Shown piece after piece: positions 8,567 to 18,312 of a stretch of 64,000 nt of DNA. Each line of letters begins with the position of its first letter. The stretch's first letter is position 1. This stretch comes from Microbacterium sp. A20 (GTDB lineage: Bacteria; Actinomycetota; Actinomycetes; Actinomycetales; Microbacteriaceae): positions 1 to 64,000 of the forward strand of contig NZ_SSDF01000072.1 of NCBI RefSeq assembly GCF_004794515.1, written 5' to 3'. A model generated the notes under the pieces. It searched no databases. It was not told where the DNA came from and worked only from the letters and a program-made list of their open reading frames with translations. The translations under genes and the position numbers were made by a program.

Positions 8567-9858
8567 CGGCCGCCCTCCTTCTCGTCGCCGCCGTCCTGTT
8601 GGTGGCGTTCGGCGGTCTCATGGCCGCGATCGATGCTGCCTACGGCGTCGCTTCCCGCGCGAATCTCGCGGACATGGCGACGGAGGGGCGCCGGGCCAAG
8701 GCGCTGGGGCGCATCGCCGCCGACCTGGACGCGCATGTCAACGCGGTCGCGTTCATCCGCGTGCTCGCCGAGGTGACCGCTGCGGTGCTGGTGACCGTCG
8801 CTTTCACGATGCTCATCGACAACAACTGGTGGGCGATGCTCGCCGCCGCGCTGCTGATGACGGCGATCACGTTCGTGCTCGTCGGCGCGAGCCCTCGGTC
8901 TTTCGGTCGTCAGCACGCGGAGGGCATGATCCGCGGCACCGCCTCTATCGTCCGCGGACTCCGCATCTTCCTCGGACCGCTCGCCCAGGCGCTCGTCGTG
9001 CTGGGCAACAGGGTCACGCCCGGCACGGGCCGCAGCTCCTTCGCCAGCGAGGACCAGCTGCTCAGCATGGTCGATGAGGCGGCATCGAACGACCTCATCG
9101 AGGAGGACGACCGAGACCTCATCCACTCGGTGTTCGACTTCACCGACCAGTTCGTCCGCGCCGTCATGGTGCCGCGCACCGAGATGGTGACCGTCGATGC
9201 CACCGCGACCACGGACGAGGCGATGTCGCTGTTCCTGAACCGCGGCGTCTCCCGGATGCCCGTCGTGGACGATGACGCCGATGACGTCGTCGGCGTGCTC
9301 TACCTCAAGGACCTCGTGCAGTTCGCGTATCGCGACGACAGTGCCTGGCGCGCCGCGTCCATCCGGCCGATCGCGCGACCGGCGACCTTCGTGCCGGAGT
9401 CGATGCGGGCCGAGACGCTGCTGCAGCAGATGAAGCGCGACGCCGTGCACGTATGCCTGGTGATCGACGAGCACGGCGGCATCTCGGGCCTCGTGACGCT
9501 CGAGGATCTGATCGAGGAGCTCGTCGGCGAGATCTCCGACGAGTACGATCAGGTATCCGCAGAGTTCGTCGATCTCGGTCACGGACGTTACCGCGTGAGT
9601 GCCCGTCTCTCCCTGGAGGACGTGGGCGACCTCTTCGGCCTCGAGCTCGAGGACGAGGACGTCGACTCGATCGGCGGTCTGCTCGGCAAAGCGCTGGGAC
9701 AGGTTCCGCAACCCGGGGCGACGGCGACGGTGGAGGGCCTGGTCCTCACCGGAGGAGCCTCTCGCGGCCGTGGTCGCGGGATCGCGACGGTGTTCGTGGA
9801 ACGTGCGGCAGGAGACCCTGACGCTTCGCAGGATGAAGGAGATCGACACGATGACTGA
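8563..9858 (+). CDS. CNNM/CorC-type transporter with CBS domains (hemolysin C family)
   Basis: A 431-residue integral membrane protein. An N-terminal CNNM-type domain with three or four hydrophobic segments (residues about 1-140) is followed by a CBS pair around VMVPRTEMVTVD and VCLVIDEHGGISGLVTLEDLIEELVG. A C-terminal CorC/HlyC domain ends the protein. Family members are linked to magnesium or cobalt efflux; the hemolysin name is historical. Its position between ybeY and era is the standard one. The start overlaps the ybeY stop and the stop overlaps the era start by eight bases. Confidence 0.92.
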   Translation: MTAALLLVAAVLLVAFGGLMAAIDAAYGVASRANLADMATEGRRAKALGRIAADLDAHVNAVAFIRVLAEVTAAVLVTVAFTMLIDNNWWAMLAAALLMTAITFVLVGASPRSFGRQHAEGMIRGTASIVRGLRIFLGPLAQALVVLGNRVTPGTGRSSFASEDQLLSMVDEAASNDLIEEDDRDLIHSVFDFTDQFVRAVMVPRTEMVTVDATATTDEAMSLFLNRGVSRMPVVDDDADDVVGVLYLKDLVQFAYRDDSAWRAASIRPIARPATFVPESMRAETLLQQMKRDAVHVCLVIDEHGGISGLVTLEDLIEELVGEISDEYDQVSAEFVDLGHGRYRVSARLSLEDVGDLFGLELEDEDVDSIGGLLGKALGQVPQPGATATVEGLVLTGGASRGRGRGIATVFVERAAGDPDASQDEGDRHDD

Positions 9859-10747
9859 CGACACCCGAAGCGGATTCGTGACCTTCGTCGGACGCCCCAA
9901 CGTCGGAAAGTCGACGCTGACGAACGCGCTCGTCGGCGAGAAGATCGCCATCACCAGTGAGAAGCCGCAGACCACCCGTCGCGCCATCCGCGGCATCGTG
10001 AATCGCCCCGAGGGGCAGCTCGTCATCGTCGACACGCCGGGCATCCACAAGCCGAGGACACTGCTCGGCGAGCGGCTGAACGACCTGGTGGAGCAGGTGC
10101 TCGGCGACGTCGACGTGATCGGGTTCTGCGTACCGGCGAACGAGAAGGTCGGACCGGGCGATCGCCGTATCGCCGCGTCGCTCGACGGCTATCCGCGCGC
10201 CAAGAAGATCGCGATCGTGACGAAGACCGATGTCGCGGCCCGCGACGAGATCACCGAGCGTCTGCTGGAGGTCGATGCGCTGCGCGAGGACTGGTCCGCG
10301 GTGATCCCGCTGTCCGCACTGACGCGGGATCAGCTCGACGTCCTGTCCGACGAGATCCTGCTGCTGATGCCGAAGGGCCCCGCCCTGTATCCGGAGGGGA
10401 TCACGACCGACGAGTCGCAGGAGGACCGCATCGCCGAGATGATCCGCGAGGCGGCTCTCGAAGGGGTCCGCGACGAGCTCCCGCACTCGATCGCGGTCGT
10501 GATCGACGACATCGCGCCGCGTGAGGGCACCGATCTCACCGACGTGCACGCGTCGATCGTCGTCGAGCGCGACAGCCAGAAGGCGATCATCATTGGGCAC
10601 AAGGGCAAGCGGCTCAGCGAGGTCGGCGCGCGTGCCCGCGTCGGCATCGAGGCGCTGCTCGGCACCCGTGTGTTCCTCGGGCTGCATGTCAAGGTCGCGA
10701 AGGAATGGCAGCGCGACCCGAAGCAGCTCGGCCGGCTCGGCTTCTGA
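9851..10747 (+). CDS. era: Ribosome assembly GTPase Era
   Basis: A 298-residue GTPase that binds 16S rRNA near its 3' end during 30S assembly. G1 is GRPNVGKS at residues 14-21, G3 is DTPG (VDTPGIHKP), and G4 is TKTD, a Thr variant of NKxD that I have also seen in other actinobacterial Era proteins. A C-terminal KH domain with VIIGHKGKRL-like spacing (IIIGHKGKRLSEVG) is intact. The ATG at 9851 has AAGGAG about 8 bases upstream; an in-frame ATG at 9833 is less likely. It is the last gene of the phoH-ybeY-CNNM-era operon. Confidence 0.96.
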   Translation: MTDDTRSGFVTFVGRPNVGKSTLTNALVGEKIAITSEKPQTTRRAIRGIVNRPEGQLVIVDTPGIHKPRTLLGERLNDLVEQVLGDVDVIGFCVPANEKVGPGDRRIAASLDGYPRAKKIAIVTKTDVAARDEITERLLEVDALREDWSAVIPLSALTRDQLDVLSDEILLLMPKGPALYPEGITTDESQEDRIAEMIREAALEGVRDELPHSIAVVIDDIAPREGTDLTDVHASIVVERDSQKAIIIGHKGKRLSEVGARARVGIEALLGTRVFLGLHVKVAKEWQRDPKQLGRLGF

Positions 10748-10801
10748 GATGAGGCCCGGTCACACGTCGATGGCGGCGGGAAGGCCGCCGACCCCGCAGA
10801 C

Positions 10802-11329
10802 ATGAGCTTCCGCAGCGATGACCCGAATCCGCTGCGGAACGAGGTCTTCACACGAGTCTTCGACGCTCACTGGGCGGCGGTCCGGCACCACGTCGAGGGC
10901 GTCGTCGGCGACGAGGGGGAAGTCACCGAGATCGTCTCCGAGGTGTTCCTGCACGCCTGGTCGCGATTGCGACCGGCGCGACCACCCGGTCGCGTCTGGC
11001 TGCTCCGCGCCGCTGATCGACGTCTGCGCTCTCGCTCGCGTCGTTCTTCGACGCCGAACTGCGCCGTCGACGCCGTTCCCGGTGGAGTGACCGACGCCGA
11101 CGAACAGCCGGGACCGGCAGGTCGCTCGGAGGTCGTTCGTGCTTTGGGTGTCCTCACTCCGGTCCAACGGCGTATCATCATGCTCACGTACTGGGATGGA
11201 CTCGCGGTGGGGGAGATCGCGGAGTTGTTGCGCGCTTCTGAGTTCCGGGTACGCAAGACGCTGGGCATCGCGCAGAACCGTCTGCGCGATGAGCTGGGCC
11301 TGGAGGGGCTGATAACGGGTGATGACTGA
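10802..11329 (+). CDS. ECF-type RNA polymerase sigma factor
   Basis: A 175-residue sigma-70 family protein with only regions 2 and 4. Region 2 covers residues about 12-85 and is divergent, with an unusually Arg-rich linker (RRLRSRSRRSS). Region 4 (residues about 118-168) is clear: LTPVQRRIIMLTYWDGLAVGEIAELL followed by the recognition helix VRKTLGIAQNRLRDEL, split here by a Phe-Arg. It overlaps the next gene, which encodes a membrane protein likely to act as its partner or antagonist. Promoter specificity and signal are unknown. Confidence 0.85.
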   Translation: MSFRSDDPNPLRNEVFTRVFDAHWAAVRHHVEGVVGDEGEVTEIVSEVFLHAWSRLRPARPPGRVWLLRAADRRLRSRSRRSSTPNCAVDAVPGGVTDADEQPGPAGRSEVVRALGVLTPVQRRIIMLTYWDGLAVGEIAELLRASEFRVRKTLGIAQNRLRDELGLEGLITGDD

Positions 11330-12302
11330 CAACGCCGTGCTCGAGCGGATGCTGATCGAAGCCGACCCTGCGCCGACCTCCCGTGATGCGCCACCCGATG
11401 CCCGTGCTCTCGCGACCCGCGACCGCATCCTCCGAAACGACGTGGCACCGAAGCGCCGGCGGGCGCAGACACTCGGCTGGGCCGGCGGGCTCACGGCCGT
11501 CGCCGCCTCCACCGCTTTGGTGATCGGGGTGCTCTCTCCGCAGGGCGCCGCCGTCGCGGGCACCCCCGCACCGCTCGAATTCAGTGGATCGAGCACTGTC
11601 GCTCAGATTGTCGACGACGCGGAGACAGCTCTCGCCGAGACCCCGGGGCCGACGGCGCCGATGCGAACCGTCAGGACTGCCTCCTGGGGCTTCCAGGTCG
11701 ATGTCGACGCGAAGACCACGACAGTCGTGCCGCAGCTCTCGACCCTCGTGTGGGAACCGGACGGCTCCGGGCGAATGACCATCGTCGCGGGAGTGCCGTA
11801 TGACCCTTCCGACGCGGTCGCCAGCAATGCCGCCGAGGTCTCGAGCAGCGGCGAGGTCGTCACCGATCTGGTGATGGAGCCGGGGGATTTCGACACTCCT
11901 TGGACGACGGTGCCCGGCGAGACACGTGACGACATGGTGGCGATGCTCGAGGCGTTCGGGATGCCGGCGGATCCCACCGCGTACGACGTCGGACTGGCGC
12001 TCACGTCGGTCCTCGATCAGTGGACCCTGACCGACGCCCAGCACCAAGAGCTGCTTCTCCTGCTCGAGGAGGCCGGGGGCGGTGAGGCTCTCGGGAACAC
12101 GACCGACCGACTGGGGCGTGCGGTGACCGGTGTCCGGGCCCAGTCCCCGGACGGCGCCGTGAGCGACCTCGTCCTGGTGTCGCGCGATACCGGGCGGATC
12201 GTGGGCGTCGAGCGCACGGTGTTGAAGGACGATGACGTGTTCCCCGCAGGCGCGATCATCTCGTATCAGATGTGGGATCTCGATGAGGAGACCGTGCGAT
12301 GA
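11322..12302 (+). CDS. Membrane-anchored protein paired with the ECF sigma factor (CU044_5270-like)
   Basis: A 326-residue protein with a cytoplasmic N-terminus (about 45 residues, Ala/Arg-rich), one transmembrane segment at about residues 48-75, and a large exported C-terminal domain. The layout matches actinobacterial proteins encoded right after ECF sigma genes, and the style recalls the CU044_5270 family. No zinc-binding anti-sigma motif (HxxxCxxC) is present, so classic ZAS anti-sigma action is not supported. The ATG at 11322 overlaps the sigma gene by eight bases; a GTG at 11319 is also in frame. The following gene overlaps by four bases. Confidence 0.6.
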   Translation: MTDNAVLERMLIEADPAPTSRDAPPDARALATRDRILRNDVAPKRRRAQTLGWAGGLTAVAASTALVIGVLSPQGAAVAGTPAPLEFSGSSTVAQIVDDAETALAETPGPTAPMRTVRTASWGFQVDVDAKTTTVVPQLSTLVWEPDGSGRMTIVAGVPYDPSDAVASNAAEVSSSGEVVTDLVMEPGDFDTPWTTVPGETRDDMVAMLEAFGMPADPTAYDVGLALTSVLDQWTLTDAQHQELLLLLEEAGGGEALGNTTDRLGRAVTGVRAQSPDGAVSDLVLVSRDTGRIVGVERTVLKDDDVFPAGAIISYQMWDLDEETVR

Positions 12303-12772
12303 GACGCAGCTCGCTGCTGGCGGTCGCCGTGCTCGGGATGGTCATGACGCTCGGGGCAGTCCCCGCCACGGCCGCCGTTGAGGACGAGCGCGAGGTCGAT
12401 CCCCTGGTCGCGGCGGTACTCGATGAGGTGCCGGGCGGGATCCTCATCGACGGGCGGCACGCGGTATGGCCCAAGCTTGGCATGGAACTCACCGTCCCCG
12501 CCTCGTCGGGGATGGCAGCGTGGTCGGTGGGCAGCTGCACCACCGGCAGGATCTGCGCCTACAACAGCACGTCGCTCGGTGGAGCGGCTCTCACGTTCGG
12601 CACCTGCGCCGTGCACACGATCCCGTCGAGTTTCTCGGTCAAGTCCGCTGCCAACGCGCGCAGCATCGGATACGTGCAGGTGCGCAATGGCTCGACCGTC
12701 CTGAAGACCGTGCCCGCCGGGAGCTGGAGCAACGTCTCCGGCACGGTCACCAACCTGCGCTGCCTCCTCTGA
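12299..12772 (+). CDS. Small secreted protein, peptidase inhibitor I36 / crystallin-like
   Basis: A 157-residue protein with a Sec signal peptide (MRRSSLLAVAVLGMV..., cleavage likely after ATAA near residue 26). A Cys-containing C-terminal domain has CTTGRICAYNS near residue 80, FGTC near 100 and a final RC. Four cysteines could form two disulfides. The pattern resembles the SMPI-like peptidase inhibitor I36 or beta-gamma crystallin fold, but I am not certain. It overlaps the membrane gene (ATGA), so the secreted product is made with the sigma factor and its partner. Its role could be extracellular inhibition or envelope binding. Confidence 0.5.
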   Translation: MRRSSLLAVAVLGMVMTLGAVPATAAVEDEREVDPLVAAVLDEVPGGILIDGRHAVWPKLGMELTVPASSGMAAWSVGSCTTGRICAYNSTSLGGAALTFGTCAVHTIPSSFSVKSAANARSIGYVQVRNGSTVLKTVPAGSWSNVSGTVTNLRCLL

Positions 12773-12775
12773 GCG

Positions 12776-13744
12776 GTGTCGCCGTCGATGTCGTCGGGAG
12801 AACTGCCGCTGGCGAAGCACTGGGTGGCGACCGCGCCGGGCCCGCCGGATTCGTGGGAGTTCGTCGAGGAGCGCCTGTCGGCACCCGGGCGCGGTGAGGT
12901 CACGATCCGGGTGTACGCGGCCGGCGTGAATCCTGCGGACGCGAAGCATGTCGCGTCCCGCCGCCCCGGCCTCGAGTTCCCTGTGCCGATCGGGTACGAG
13001 GTGTCCGGTGTGCTCAGCGCGGTCGGCCCGGACACCCGGATCGGCTCCGGTTCCGCGGCGATCGGAGGCGAAGTCGTCGCGTTCCGGGTGCGCGGTGGCT
13101 ACGCGACAGAGGTCACGGTCCCGGCGGAGAAGGTCTTCGCGAAGCCGTCCACGCTCACGCACCCGGAGGCGGCGAACCTGCTTCTCGTCGGCACCACTGC
13201 GGCCGAGATGCTGGCGGTCACCGGGGCAGCGCCGGGGGAGACCGTCATCCTCCACGGCGCCTCGGGGGCGGTCGGCGTGAGCGTGCTGCAACAGGCCAGG
13301 CTCCGCGGCATCCGAGTGATCGGCACCGCGAGCAGCGACCGGTTCGACGAGGTACGGCGGTTCGGGGGAGAGCCCGTCCGCTACGGTCCGGGGCTCGCCG
13401 ACCGGGTCCGGGAGGTCGCGGACGGACCGGTCGTCGCGGCGCTCGATGCCGTCGGCACCGACGAGGCCGTCGACGTGTCCCTCGACCTCGTCGCCGATCG
13501 CCGTCGCATCGTCACGATCGCCGCGCTGGGGCGCGCAGAGGCCGAGGGGATCCTTGCGATCGCCGGGTCGATGCCCGCCAGTGCCCGGTTCCGCGACGAG
13601 GTGCGCAGCGAGCTGATCGCGCTCGCGCAGAACGGCGACCTCGTGGTGCCGGTCGCCCGGACGTTCCCCCTCACCGATGCACGCGACGCCCATCGACTGC
13701 TGGCGTCCGGCCACCCCGGCGGCAAGCTCGCCCTGATCCCGTAG
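12776..13744 (+). CDS. NADP-dependent quinone oxidoreductase-like medium-chain dehydrogenase
   Basis: A 322-residue zinc-independent MDR-family protein. The GroES-like N-terminal part has AAGVNPADAKH, and the nucleotide-binding domain has VILHGASGAVGVSVLQQA near residue 160, typical of quinone oxidoreductase and zeta-crystallin proteins. The catalytic zinc ligands of alcohol dehydrogenases are absent. The GTG start at 12776 lies four bases after the previous stop; the ATG at 12788 is an alternative, and neither has a strong ribosome site. It converges with the lipoprotein gene two bases away. Substrate unknown. Confidence 0.82.
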   Translation: MSPSMSSGELPLAKHWVATAPGPPDSWEFVEERLSAPGRGEVTIRVYAAGVNPADAKHVASRRPGLEFPVPIGYEVSGVLSAVGPDTRIGSGSAAIGGEVVAFRVRGGYATEVTVPAEKVFAKPSTLTHPEAANLLLVGTTAAEMLAVTGAAPGETVILHGASGAVGVSVLQQARLRGIRVIGTASSDRFDEVRRFGGEPVRYGPGLADRVREVADGPVVAALDAVGTDEAVDVSLDLVADRRRIVTIAALGRAEAEGILAIAGSMPASARFRDEVRSELIALAQNGDLVVPVARTFPLTDARDAHRLLASGHPGGKLALIP

Positions 13745-13745
13745 G

Positions 13746-14393
13746 TCAGTCGATCTCGCGCAGGGTCGACTCCACGACCACCACACCGTCGCCGTACTCG
13801 GCATCCATCGCATCCTGGATCGTGCCGTCGTCCCAGATGACCTGCAGCCAGACGTATCCACGCTCGCTCCAGACGGTGAGTGCATCCGCCCCGAGGCGGG
13901 CGGAGATGTCGTCCTGGACCCTGGTCAGCTCGTCCTCCGGCGTCGAGCCTTCGACGCCGCCCGTCGGATCCTCGGGAGCGACCGTGTCGTACAGCGCGAG
14001 CATGATCGGCGGGTCGGTCCGGGTGAGCCGCTCGCCGTCGTACGTGGCGTAGACGGCGTATTCGCCCCACGTCGTGTCACCGCTGGTCTCGCTGCCATCC
14101 ACACCGTCCCAGGTCCACTCGTCCAGTGGCACGCCGGAGCACTGCGGTGGGTAGGACTCCATGACCGCCCCCGTGCACAGCGCGACGTCGCCCGCGTCAT
14201 CCAGCACGGTGCCCACCCCGATGACGCGCCCCTCCGGCGGCTCGGGAAGCGCGTCCTCGAGGCGCTGGTCCGACGGGACGGTCGTGCTCGTCGGGGCCGC
14301 CGAGCTGCCGGGTCCCGCCGTGCAGGCACTCAACGTGAGGAGTCCGACGGCGGATGCCACGGCGAGGATCAGGCGACGCTGCGATGTGCTCAT
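13746..14393 (-). CDS. Predicted lipoprotein of unknown function
   Basis: A 215-residue protein with an N-terminal signal (RRLILAVASAVGLL) and a lipobox LSAC near residue 24, so it is probably lipid-anchored on the outer face of the membrane. A Ser/Thr-rich spacer follows, then an acidic globular domain with two further cysteines (ALCTG and PQCSG) that may form a disulfide. I do not recognise the family. The ATG at 14393 gives the best signal peptide; an upstream in-frame start at 14432 would add 13 polar residues. Confidence 0.7.
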   Translation of the reverse strand: MSTSQRRLILAVASAVGLLTLSACTAGPGSSAAPTSTTVPSDQRLEDALPEPPEGRVIGVGTVLDDAGDVALCTGAVMESYPPQCSGVPLDEWTWDGVDGSETSGDTTWGEYAVYATYDGERLTRTDPPIMLALYDTVAPEDPTGGVEGSTPEDELTRVQDDISARLGADALTVWSERGYVWLQVIWDDGTIQDAMDAEYGDGVVVVESTLREID

Positions 14394-14433
14394 ACGGGGG
14401 AGTGTCTCCGAGCGCCCGATCGTCTCAGACACG

Positions 14434-14463
14434 TCGAAACCGTCCGCACATGCCTGCTAGCAT
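14434..14463 (+). promoter_or_regulatory. Probable promoter of the leuA leader
   Basis: An extended -10, TGC followed by TAGCAT (14455-14463), lies 18 bases after a -35-like TCGAAA (14434-14439). The -10 ends six bases before the leader ATG at 14470, so the transcript may begin at the leader start codon. Confidence 0.5.
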
Positions 14464-14469
14464 GACCAC

Positions 14470-14500
14470 ATGCCTTTCGGCGGTCTGCTTCTTCTTAGCT

Positions 14501-14517
<17 letters not shown>
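14470..14517 (+). CDS. leuL: leuA leader peptide (15 residues, four consecutive Leu)
   Basis: The peptide MPFGGLLLLSCRDES is encoded in full and ends at TAA. Its four adjacent leucine codons read CTG, CTT, CTT, CTT. CTT is a seldom-used codon in a genome this GC-rich, which would make translation sensitive to charged leucyl-tRNA. It lies 70 bases upstream of leuA and runs into the 5' arm of a perfect hairpin. This is the classic architecture of ribosome-mediated attenuation. Start-codon choice is supported by a -10 element six bases upstream. Confidence 0.85.
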
Positions 14518-16341
<1,824 letters not shown>

Positions 16342-16351
16342 CGGCCCTCAC

Positions 16352-16389
16352 ACGAACGCCCCCTCGGTGACGACCGAGGGGGCGTTCGT
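16352..16389. terminator. Strong terminator after leuA
   Basis: A perfect 17-bp stem, ACGAACGCCCCCTCGGT with its complement, closes on a GACG loop. It lies between the convergent leuA and VOC genes and could serve both. Confidence 0.9.
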
Positions 16390-16399
16390 CGTCACCTGC

Positions 16400-16771
16400 T
16401 CAGACCCACTGGACGAGCTGCCAGACGAGGCCGTTCGGGTCGGCGAACTGGCAGTAGCGCTCACCCCATGGCTCGGTCTCCGGCGGAGTGATGACGCGTG
16501 CGCTCGTCGCGATGCGGGCGAACTCCGCATCGATGTCCGCGACGACGAACACGAGCAGTGTGCCCTGCCCTGCCGAGCCGGCGATCCCCTGAGGCCGGAA
16601 CGTCTGCAGCCCGGTCTGCAGGAAGATGAGGTTGGGCGCGTCAGGATGCTGCAGGGAGACGAAGCCCTCGGCGGACATGGCCTCCTCGAATCCGAAGTGG
16701 GTCTTCGCGAAAGACGCCGAGGCGGCGACGTCGGGGACGTTGAGCGAGATGGCGGTCTGGGTGATGTTCAC
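16400..16771 (-). CDS. VOC family (glyoxalase/bleomycin resistance fold) protein
   Basis: A 123-residue protein with the paired beta-alpha-beta-beta-beta modules of the vicinal oxygen chelate fold. The N-terminal module (ISLNVPDVAASASFAKTHFGF) and the C-terminal ERYCQFADPNGLVWQLVQW motif are typical. Family members act as glyoxalases, dioxygenases or drug-binding proteins, and the substrate cannot be inferred. It is divergent from a TetR-type regulator, with a palindrome between them, so it is probably that regulator's target. Confidence 0.85.
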   Translation of the reverse strand: MNITQTAISLNVPDVAASASFAKTHFGFEEAMSAEGFVSLQHPDAPNLIFLQTGLQTFRPQGIAGSAGQGTLLVFVVADIDAEFARIATSARVITPPETEPWGERYCQFADPNGLVWQLVQWV

Positions 16772-16789
16772 GGTGTCTCCTGTCTAAAC

Positions 16790-16806
16790 TACGTACAACG
16801 TACATG
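16790..16806. promoter_or_regulatory. Candidate TetR operator between VOC and TetR genes
   Basis: TACGTAC-AAC-GTACATG is an imperfect inverted repeat (five of seven positions match between arms). It sits 18 bases from the VOC start and 33 from the TetR start, in the only intergenic space between them. Confidence 0.55.
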
Positions 16807-16826
16807 GTTAAGTCGCCGCGTGAGAG

Positions 16827-16832
16827 GATTAT
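16827..16832 (+). promoter_or_regulatory. Probable -10 element of the TetR gene
   Basis: GATTAT ends six bases before the ATG at 16839, consistent with leaderless transcription. Confidence 0.45.
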
Positions 16833-16838
16833 TCCGAT

Positions 16839-17570
16839 ATGGCCAAGAATCTGGTGGATCTCCTCTGGCGGGATGACTCGGCTGCCGCCGGCGGGCGGCG
16901 CGGACCCCGGGCGCGGCATTCGACGGCGGAGGTCGTCTCGCGCGCGATCGAGCTCGCCGATCGCGGAGGCCTGGCCACCGTGACGATCCGCGCCCTCGCG
17001 CAGTCGCTCGAGCTCCCGCCTATGTCGATCTACACGCATGTCAACAGCCGCGATGACCTGCTGGTGCTGATGGTCGATCAGATGAACGCACGGATGATCG
17101 TGCGGTCGGTCGCGGGAGCCGGATGGTCCGATCACGTGCGCGCCGTGGCCGAGGACAACCTCGACCTGTTGCGCGGGCACACCTGGTTGGTCGACATCGC
17201 AGACCAGCGTGCCGCGCTCGGACCCGGCACGATCGCGAAGTACGACCGCGAGCTGCACGCGTTCGATGAGACCGGGCTGGGGGACGTGCAACGCGACGCC
17301 GCCCTGTCGTTCGTCCTGGACTTCGTGCGGGCCGCGGCGAGCCGGATGCGGGAGAACTCCGAGAAGGAGCAGCTCGGCGCTTTCTGGGCGGAGGCGGGAC
17401 CGCGTCTGTCGACCCACCTCGGGGAGGAGCACCCGCTCGCGCAGTCCGTCGGTCGGGCCGCGGGCGAATCCCTGGGCGCCGCCTACGACGCCGATGCCGC
17501 GTGGGAGTTCGGCCTGGCCCGGGTGCTCGACGGCCTCCGCATCCTCATCGAGGAGCGGGCCGGGTCCTGA
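16839..17570 (+). CDS. TetR/AcrR family regulator
   Basis: A 243-residue one-component regulator. The N-terminal helix-turn-helix (residues about 25-75) contains LATVTIRALAQSLELPPMSIYTHV, a clear TetR recognition helix. The C-terminal ligand domain resembles the tetracycline-repressor-like group. A Gly/Arg-rich lead (GGRRGPRARHS) precedes the helix-turn-helix. It is divergent from the VOC gene and probably autoregulates through the palindrome at 16790-16806. Ligand unknown. Confidence 0.9.
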   Translation: MAKNLVDLLWRDDSAAAGGRRGPRARHSTAEVVSRAIELADRGGLATVTIRALAQSLELPPMSIYTHVNSRDDLLVLMVDQMNARMIVRSVAGAGWSDHVRAVAEDNLDLLRGHTWLVDIADQRAALGPGTIAKYDRELHAFDETGLGDVQRDAALSFVLDFVRAAASRMRENSEKEQLGAFWAEAGPRLSTHLGEEHPLAQSVGRAAGESLGAAYDADAAWEFGLARVLDGLRILIEERAGS

Positions 17571-17579
17571 TCCCGAGGC

Positions 17580-18278
17580 TCAGCTGTCGGCGCGGGGCTT
17601 GACGATCGCGATGGCGCCCGTCTCGGCGGCGACCTTGCGTCGATAGATGCGGCGCTGCTCCGGGAGGGAGACGTCGAACGTGACGGCGAGGATGCGGATC
17701 ACGGTCGTCACGGCGATGCCGACGACCGCGGCGATCGTGATGGGCATGCCCAGCGCCACGGCGATGACGATGAACGTGCACCCGGCACCGGCCGCGACGG
17801 CATAGAGGGAGCCGACGTGCATGATCGCGGTCGGCAGCCCCATCAGCATGTCGCGGAGAACGCTGCCGCCGACGGCCGCGCAGACCCCGATGAACACCGC
17901 GGGCACCTCGGGGATGCCGAAGGCCAGGGCCTTGCTGGTGCCGAACGCACCGAACATCCCGATGACCACCGCATCGAGGACGACGATCGCGGTGTTCAGG
18001 CGGGTGAACAGACCCGCGAGGAGCATGCCGAGGAGTGCCGCCCCCGCCGCCGTGACGAGATACCACTGGTTCTGCAGGGTGGCCGGCGTCTGCCCGAGCA
18101 GGATGTCGCGGATGAGACCGCCGCCCATCCCGATCATGATGCCGATGATCGCGACGCCGAGCCAGTCGAGGCGTCGCTGACCTTGAAACCCCGATGCGAA
18201 CATCGCGCCCTGGACCCCGCCCAGGCCGACGCCGAGCAGGTCCGCCCACAGCGGAATGGTGAAGAGCGGTTCGGTCAC
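17580..18278 (-). CDS. TRIC-like cation channel (UPF0126 family)
   Basis: A 232-residue membrane protein with about seven hydrophobic segments arranged as two repeats. Each repeat has the family hallmark: [16 protein letters not shown] near residue 50 and [13 protein letters not shown] near residue 130. The family is related to eukaryotic trimeric intracellular cation channels, and bacterial members are annotated as TRIC or UPF0126. The short basic C-terminus is cytoplasmic. The GTG at 18278 is chosen because a -10-like GAGAAT ends six bases upstream; an earlier start at 18320 would run into the recO start region. Confidence 0.88.
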   Translation of the reverse strand: MTEPLFTIPLWADLLGVGLGGVQGAMFASGFQGQRRLDWLGVAIIGIMIGMGGGLIRDILLGQTPATLQNQWYLVTAAGAALLGMLLAGLFTRLNTAIVVLDAVVIGMFGAFGTSKALAFGIPEVPAVFIGVCAAVGGSVLRDMLMGLPTAIMHVGSLYAVAAGAGCTFIVIAVALGMPITIAAVVGIAVTTVIRILAVTFDVSLPEQRRIYRRKVAAETGAIAIVKPRADS

Positions 18279-18284
18279 CCGACC

Positions 18285-18306
18285 ATTCTCCCGTACGGAG
18301 GATAAT
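18285..18306. promoter_or_regulatory. Back-to-back -10 elements for the TRIC-like gene and recO
   Basis: Minus strand: GAGAAT (18285-18290) ends six bases before the GTG at 18278. Plus strand: GATAAT (18301-18306) ends six bases before the GTG at 18313. The divergent promoters share about 35 bases. Confidence 0.5.
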
Positions 18307-18312
18307 CGAGGG

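Noticed and set aside
10802..12772. Classic ZAS-type anti-sigma system
   Set aside because: The membrane partner lacks the HxxxCxxC zinc motif in its cytoplasmic N-terminus, so that label is not supported.
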